From Desarmillaria ectypa (Eukaryota > Basidiomycota > Agaricomycetes > Agaricales > Physalacriaceae), in the NCBI GenBank assembly GCA_030407005.1, contig JAUDYN010000008.1:2604001-2668000 (forward strand): a stretch of 64,000 nucleotides of DNA, read 5' to 3'. The translations under genes were made by a program, and so were the position numbers. Position 1 is the first letter of the stretch. The number at the start of each line of letters is the position of its first letter. A model generated the notes under the pieces. That model did not search any database and was not told where the DNA came from. It worked only from the letters and a program-made list of their open reading frames with translations. Positions 59,198-64,000 of the stretch are shown in pieces.

Positions 59198-62100
59198 ATG
59201 CCCAGCACCGGTCTTCCCAAGAGAAAGCGTCCCCGAGCCCCAATAGACGGATTAGCAAACGCCATATCTGCACTCAAGATCGCAAAATCTATCCCAATTT
59301 GCTATATTCAAAACATCTGTGAAGGGCTTATTGCTATTCTCGAAGTAGTCGAGGTCAGCCATCGTTCATGCGCGCTTATACCGTAATTGAATGTGAACTT
59401 ACCAGCAAGTCCGCCAAAACGAATCCGACATAACGCGTTTCGCCAATGCTGCCAACGAGACTGCAAGGCTCTTGCAAGAAGAGATACATAACCATACTAG
59501 TCTGCCAGGCTCAGCTTTTCAGAATGTTTGCGAGATATTTTACAAGTGCGTACCGTAGCGCTACGGCCCCGTACCTTTAATCAGGGAGCTCAATTGAATT
59601 TTATGTAGTCAAATTTGCGAAACGGTCATTCAGCTTGACGCTTTGAAGGCTTCTAACGACAGACATACATTTCTCAAGTATTTGCGGATGGATAGGACTA
59701 GCGATGCCATCAGCCAATGTGAGGGAGCTTTGACAGAATTACGTGACAACCTGATCGTAAGTGGCCCTCGGGCCGGCCTAACCGTCCTTGCCCAAGTAGA
59801 TGAACTTTTCTTGTCACCTCTACGGGATACTTATAACCTTTCTATTCTGTGCAGTCGGCGGGAATGGATCTTCCATGCCCAGTTATTCATGTCCCTTGAC
59901 TCTGAAGCAAGCTCATTTTCTTACTACAGCTCATTTCCACGACGGGTACAAGGATGGATGTGGCGGATATCGTCTCAAAGCAAGACACGACACACTCACT
60001 AGTGACAGACATGCATCAGACTCTTTCTCTGCATACAAGCTCTATTTCCTCACTGCCTTGCCAACTCGGAGGAATACGTAATGCAATCGGATTTTCTGCG
60101 GGATATACAAATAAAAGACTTGGGGAATTGCAAACAGAGATTGAGAACCAGAATCCTTTATTTGACGGCCGTGTAAGTGCAATTGGACAAGATGGTATTG
60201 CTTTCTCATTATTTCCTCGATACCCAGTTCCGCCGTTTCATTGAGGGTGACATTGACATCCGACAGGAACTTGATTCTCACAAGCCAACTCTCGAGAAAG
60301 ACAACCGAGATGATGTGTTAAAGACAAACATTGCTCATGCAGGGGACTCAACGAAAGACAGGACTATCAGAGTATTTCGTCGTAAAACTGTGAGTCCCCG
60401 CTCATCATTGCTTGGCCTACTCTTTATCTTTCACAATTTTTCACAGGAGTGGAAGCGTGAACTTGACTTATTAAAACTCGTTCCAAGGTTCGTTATCTGT
60501 AGGGCTATATTATTTAACCTACTCAGGTTGACCAGACGTCCCAACTTGGTTCAACTGTACGGTATATGTGACTCTGAGAGCTTTCTGACTCTAATATTTC
60601 ATCGAAGCAAGTATTTTCGCTTTCCATCGTCTTTCCAATATTGTTCGCTAAAACTTGGCTTTGAAGAGCTAGTTTTTCTGGAGAATTATATATTTGAAAA
60701 GGACCCACCGGTTATCGAAGAAATCAGGTTACGCGTCAATGCAGTACGTTTCTAGTGGCAAATCATTCACACTGAGTGTAAAGTGACAGTCTTCACAGAT
60801 TCGGGATCATCAAGTACGGTCACTGTTTCCATTTCTTCTTAGTCGATGCTATATCCTAATGTCGGCTTCAGAATGCGCACTTGTTCCTTGCCTCTCATCA
60901 TGGCTTGACGGTTCAGAGCTATCACGTATGTTTCAAGCCTTTCCCTGAGGCGTTGCTCATTGATATCAGCACGGGTTCTACTATGCTGATGAGAATGGTG
61001 CGCTTTGCATGGATGGATTTCAACCCGCGTCCGGTGACTCCGCGTGGCACACTCCTCTTGTGTACAACACCAGTATTCGTTTGTCTTCAGTGATCGGCCC
61101 TGTAGGGCTTCAAGATCCCACTCCCAGTATCTTTGACTCTCCGATATCAAAGGCACACCTGCTAGAATACTATAATCTTATTTTATGGTTGCCCTCAGTC
61201 CAATTAGATCTGCGGAAGTCTCAACAAGGGACCATTGGGATATATCGGCCGCCCGAATGGACGAAGCTGGCCTCACTGCAATTGCCTAATTCAAAGTCTC
61301 TATCACGGACTTGGGCGTTTTGTGAAGATGGCGCCAGCTTCGACGAACGATATGTGGCCATGAATCCCGATGGGTCTTTAAGGTCTGGAGGCTGTTTTTG
61401 ACGCGTATCAGAAGCGCGGCTCATATTTCCGTTGCAGAATTTCCATTGATACCAGTGAACCAAAAACCTTCACGGTACTCTCTCAACTGACTGATGAGTC
61501 TTTTCGTACAATATTTTATGCCTTCTTCTCCCAAGCCAGCCATGTGTCTGAAAAGCACGGTTTGGGTGAGGTCGACACTTTTTTATGTGGGTCTGTTCTC
61601 TTCACCCCATAATACTACCTCAACAGTTGTCAGATATCAGCACCAGCATCCTGCGCCTCTGCTACTCACCCCATGAAATCGCATTGCCAACATGCACCGG
61701 GAGAAGAAACACGATTTACCTCTTCCTACCGCCCGCTGTCGCATTTGAGAAGGCCCTATCAGCATCATATTACTTCGCTTCTGATCCGCAAGGCTTGGAG
61801 AGAGTATCTGACTCAGAACTCGAAGTGTATGGCATCACTGTGGAACACACTATAGGAGAGAGCGTGTTTCCCAATTTGTGTACGCCGAAGGCAATGATGG
61901 CTCGTAGATATCGATTTTTGAGGGATATTCATCATGAATGTGGTTTCAATCCATATAGTACACAAGCCGCAGAGTACTTGGGACTGCCGATATTCCAGCT
62001 ACATGGTGTAGACTCAATAAAAGTGAAAGCTACACGTTATAATATCGAAGGTGCGTTATCGAGAATGATTATTCGGGAATTGCGGTTTTCTGACGACTTC

Positions 62101-62204
62101 TGGTTCGGTCATCTCCAGGTCTCGCAGCTTGGAATATGCCGGTCGTAATTATGACCTGCCTGATCTTTTTCTCTGTTTGGACCTTCGTGTTGGGGGTAGT
62201 CTAG
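59198..62204 (+). CDS. Agaric four-helix (MLKL-like) plus kinase-like protein
   Basis: Starts MPSTGLPKRKRPRAPIDGL at 59198. Early exons 59198-59353, 59406-59545 and 59609-59756 are in phase and encode amphipathic helices (ICEGLIAILEVVEQVRQNE, ANAANETARLLQEE) like the N-terminal bundle of MLKL-type adaptors. Later exons give FRRFIEGDIDIR, EWKRELDLLK, RRPNLVQLYGICDSES (the kinase alphaC/beta4 pattern) and the family's C-terminal blocks EYYNLILWLPSVQLDL and YYFASDPQGLERVSDSELE, then GFNPYSTQAAEYLGLPIFQLHG. I see no HRD or DFG, which matches relatives I remember as kinase-like without an active site. Splicing between about 60740 and 61080 and the exact 3' end were not resolved, so decay in the middle is possible. 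Confidence 0.55.
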
Positions 62205-62599
62205 GAGTTACATTTAACAACTTAAAAATAATTGAATGCCCTTCAGATACCAGATACCGGTTTTCTAAACTCTTAACTCTTCGGAGCTCGGAAGAAATAA
62301 ATCATAACCGAATACGATATCCTGGACGACTGAAACCTGAAACCTGTCGACTATAGCTCGAAATATAAATCCACCTCTGCGTCTTGGCGAGGTCATGAAG
62401 TGAGTGAAATTAGTCTTTTTAAAAGTGTGCATGCCGGGGTATGCTTAACACAAGCATCAAGTCACACTACAGAAGAGCTTAGACTTCAAGTTGAAAAAAT
62501 GGAGCTCTCTTAAAGTAGCCTGGGAATCACTGCATCCGAATCCCATCTAGGAGCGAGAGGCCTGCTCACTGTCAAAGCCAACACTAAGGCTCTTGAAGG

Positions 62600-64000
62600 A
62601 GAACAGTTAATTGTTGATGATCATACGCAGAGAATCCACTCTCCTCTACCGCGACTTCGCTGTCAACATGCCAAAAACAGCACTGCTATCGAATTCCAAA
62701 AAGCTCTTCTCCTCCCGTTGCCGCGACAATCGAGGGAAGAGAAAGATTTCCTCTCGCGTGTTCCCTATGAATTATCTCCACTATCTATCATTCCATTCGA
62801 AGTCATGAGCTACATACTAGTACTTGCGGCTACCAGCATCGACTTTTCAACGGAGTCAGATTGCCTAGATACACAGCGTGGATCTTGGGCCAAGTCTGTA
62901 GAGTCTGGCGATCCATCGAATTATCTACGCCATCGCTTTGGAGCCGGGTGGTCCTTAATGACGAAGCAAATTTCTTTCCCTTCAGAGAGGAGCTTGTTCT
63001 CAAAGAGTTTCTCCGCAGATCGAAGCAACAGCCTCTACAAATCGTGGTTCATGGCATGTACGTCGATACTGCACTGCTGTCGGTGCTCAAGTATCTATGT
63101 CCTCACACTTACTGCTGGGATACCGTGGACTGGACAACTAATTCCTCGAGTCTGAAATTATTTTCCAAGATTTTCAGGCAATCAGCCTACTTCCCTGTCT
63201 TGAAATCGCTTAGCCTCACTGTCGAGGGTTTGGATTACTATGGTGTAGAACACATGGCTAGCGGTGCGCCCAGCCGCATGGTGGCGTTCCACATCCCAGT
63301 CGACCAGTGCATTGAGGTGTTCAGGGAGACCCCTCCATTGCAAGACGTTTGATTGTAGGGCATCGGTATTACGGAAGTTTCCTTCCCCCTAGTGCGGTTG
63401 AAGGCCTTTTAAGGAGATATTTACTATCCCCAAGAACTTATATGACTGTTTTCTCAAGATGACATTATGGATCAAATTTCAAGAGAACTAGAGTTTTTCC
63501 CGTGATCCTGTGTCCCACTCGAGCCTTCGCCGTCTGTCATTGTACACAGACGTTGGGTGCTTCAAATGCCTTCACCTTCCGGCTTTGCAGCACTTGCTGG
63601 TGGAGCAACTGGTAACCTACAAAGACGGCATTTTGGGTATCGAACAATTCATCTCACATTCGCAGTGTCAACCTACCTGAATGTTCCTCCACTCCCATTA
63701 TCACTTCTCAATTCTATCCTTGAGCAATGCACCTCGACACTAACTGCATTATATGTCCGCGTTGACAAAACGATGGCGGATGATCTATATCGGACCCTTA
63801 CGATTCCGTTTCCTGTCTTGCACCGCACTTGACAGAACTCTTCATTCGTGACGACACGTACGGAAACGATCCGGTGCAACCTTCTGTGAAGGGATTCGAA
63901 TACAGTAATGAGACGCTCCTCAATATGGTGTCTTCTCGACGGCACCTTGAATCGGAGGTAGTGTCGCTCAAATCCTTGACGTTGACCGCTCCTTATTCTC
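62600..64000 (+). pseudogene. F-box protein gene, frameshifted, cut by window edge
   Basis: The F-box part reads ELSPLSIIPFEVMSYIL and, one base out of frame, WILGQVCRVWRSIELSTPSLWS, the normal continuation in agaric F-box proteins. Further blocks are ILHRCS-like RSKQQPLQIVVHG, LKSLSLTVEG and FRETPPLQDV. There a TGA interrupts, and the expected sequence (GITEVSFPLVRLKAF) continues in another frame. LQHLLVEQLVTYKDGILGI appears later, again shifted. Three or more frame breaks and several stops without splice signals show decay. Confidence 0.65.

Noticed and set aside
1..64000. tRNA, rRNA genes and CRISPR arrays
   Set aside because: No cloverleaf-like A/B box sequence, rRNA segment or regularly spaced repeat was recognised. 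A tRNAscan-SE run would be more sensitive than reading by eye.

Overview
This is a 64 kb piece of a basidiomycete nuclear genome, most likely Agaricomycetes. The evidence is genes split by many introns of 45-65 nt (GT..AG with CTRAY-like branch points), TATA boxes 30-40 nt upstream of start codons, and families typical of mushroom-forming fungi: a FunK1 fungal-type kinase, agaric F-box proteins, a CYP53-like P450, a GH18 relic and an RNAi RNA-dependent RNA polymerase. Species and chromosomal position cannot be read from the window. Exon borders are my own reading of splice sites and open frames. Where phases did not close I say so.

Layout. 1-1066: truncated membrane-protein gene. 1998-15541: two direct copies of a sequence called A here (left copy 1998-3459, right copy 11284-15541). 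They bracket a 7.8 kb block called E (3459-11288). 15542-25356: ordinary single-copy genes (FunK1 kinase, eIF3i/TIF34, a small secreted protein). 25357-33180: block E again, inverted and nearly identical. 33446-35220: relics of a GH18 chitinase and a P450. 35781-37714: intact CYP53-like P450. 40103-44176: RdRP. 45420-46997: Gcn4/CPC1-like bZIP factor. 48796-53036: a third, diverged relative of the large gene in E. 54836-56507: glycerol-3-phosphate dehydrogenase. 59198-62204: four-helix/kinase-like protein. 62600-64000: decayed F-box gene.

Block E is the most unusual feature. Its core is a gene of about 1,100 codons whose C-terminal third carries the pattern of a PD-(D/E)XK nuclease (Asp, then E-x-K, then QxxxY). 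Next to it lies a nucleotidyltransferase-like gene fused in frame to the tail of a Ser/Gly/Asp-rich, CsbD-like gene. The other half of that CsbD-like gene lies on the far side of the nuclease gene. So the nuclease region looks as if it split a host gene and left a direct repeat on both sides. The two E copies face each other across 14 kb that contains a kinase gene and an essential translation-factor gene. A third nuclease gene at 49-53 kb and a fossil scrap at 44.8 kb show the family has spread before. One exon-intron tract of the third gene is almost identical to E while its flanks have diverged, which points to gene conversion.

The remaining genes are not an operon-like pathway. They cover translation initiation (TIF34), amino-acid starvation control (bZIP with TGACTCA sites in its own 5' region), glycerol/redox metabolism (GPD), aromatic hydroxylation (CYP53) and RNA silencing (RdRP). 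The RdRP is worth noting beside a duplicating, possibly selfish element.
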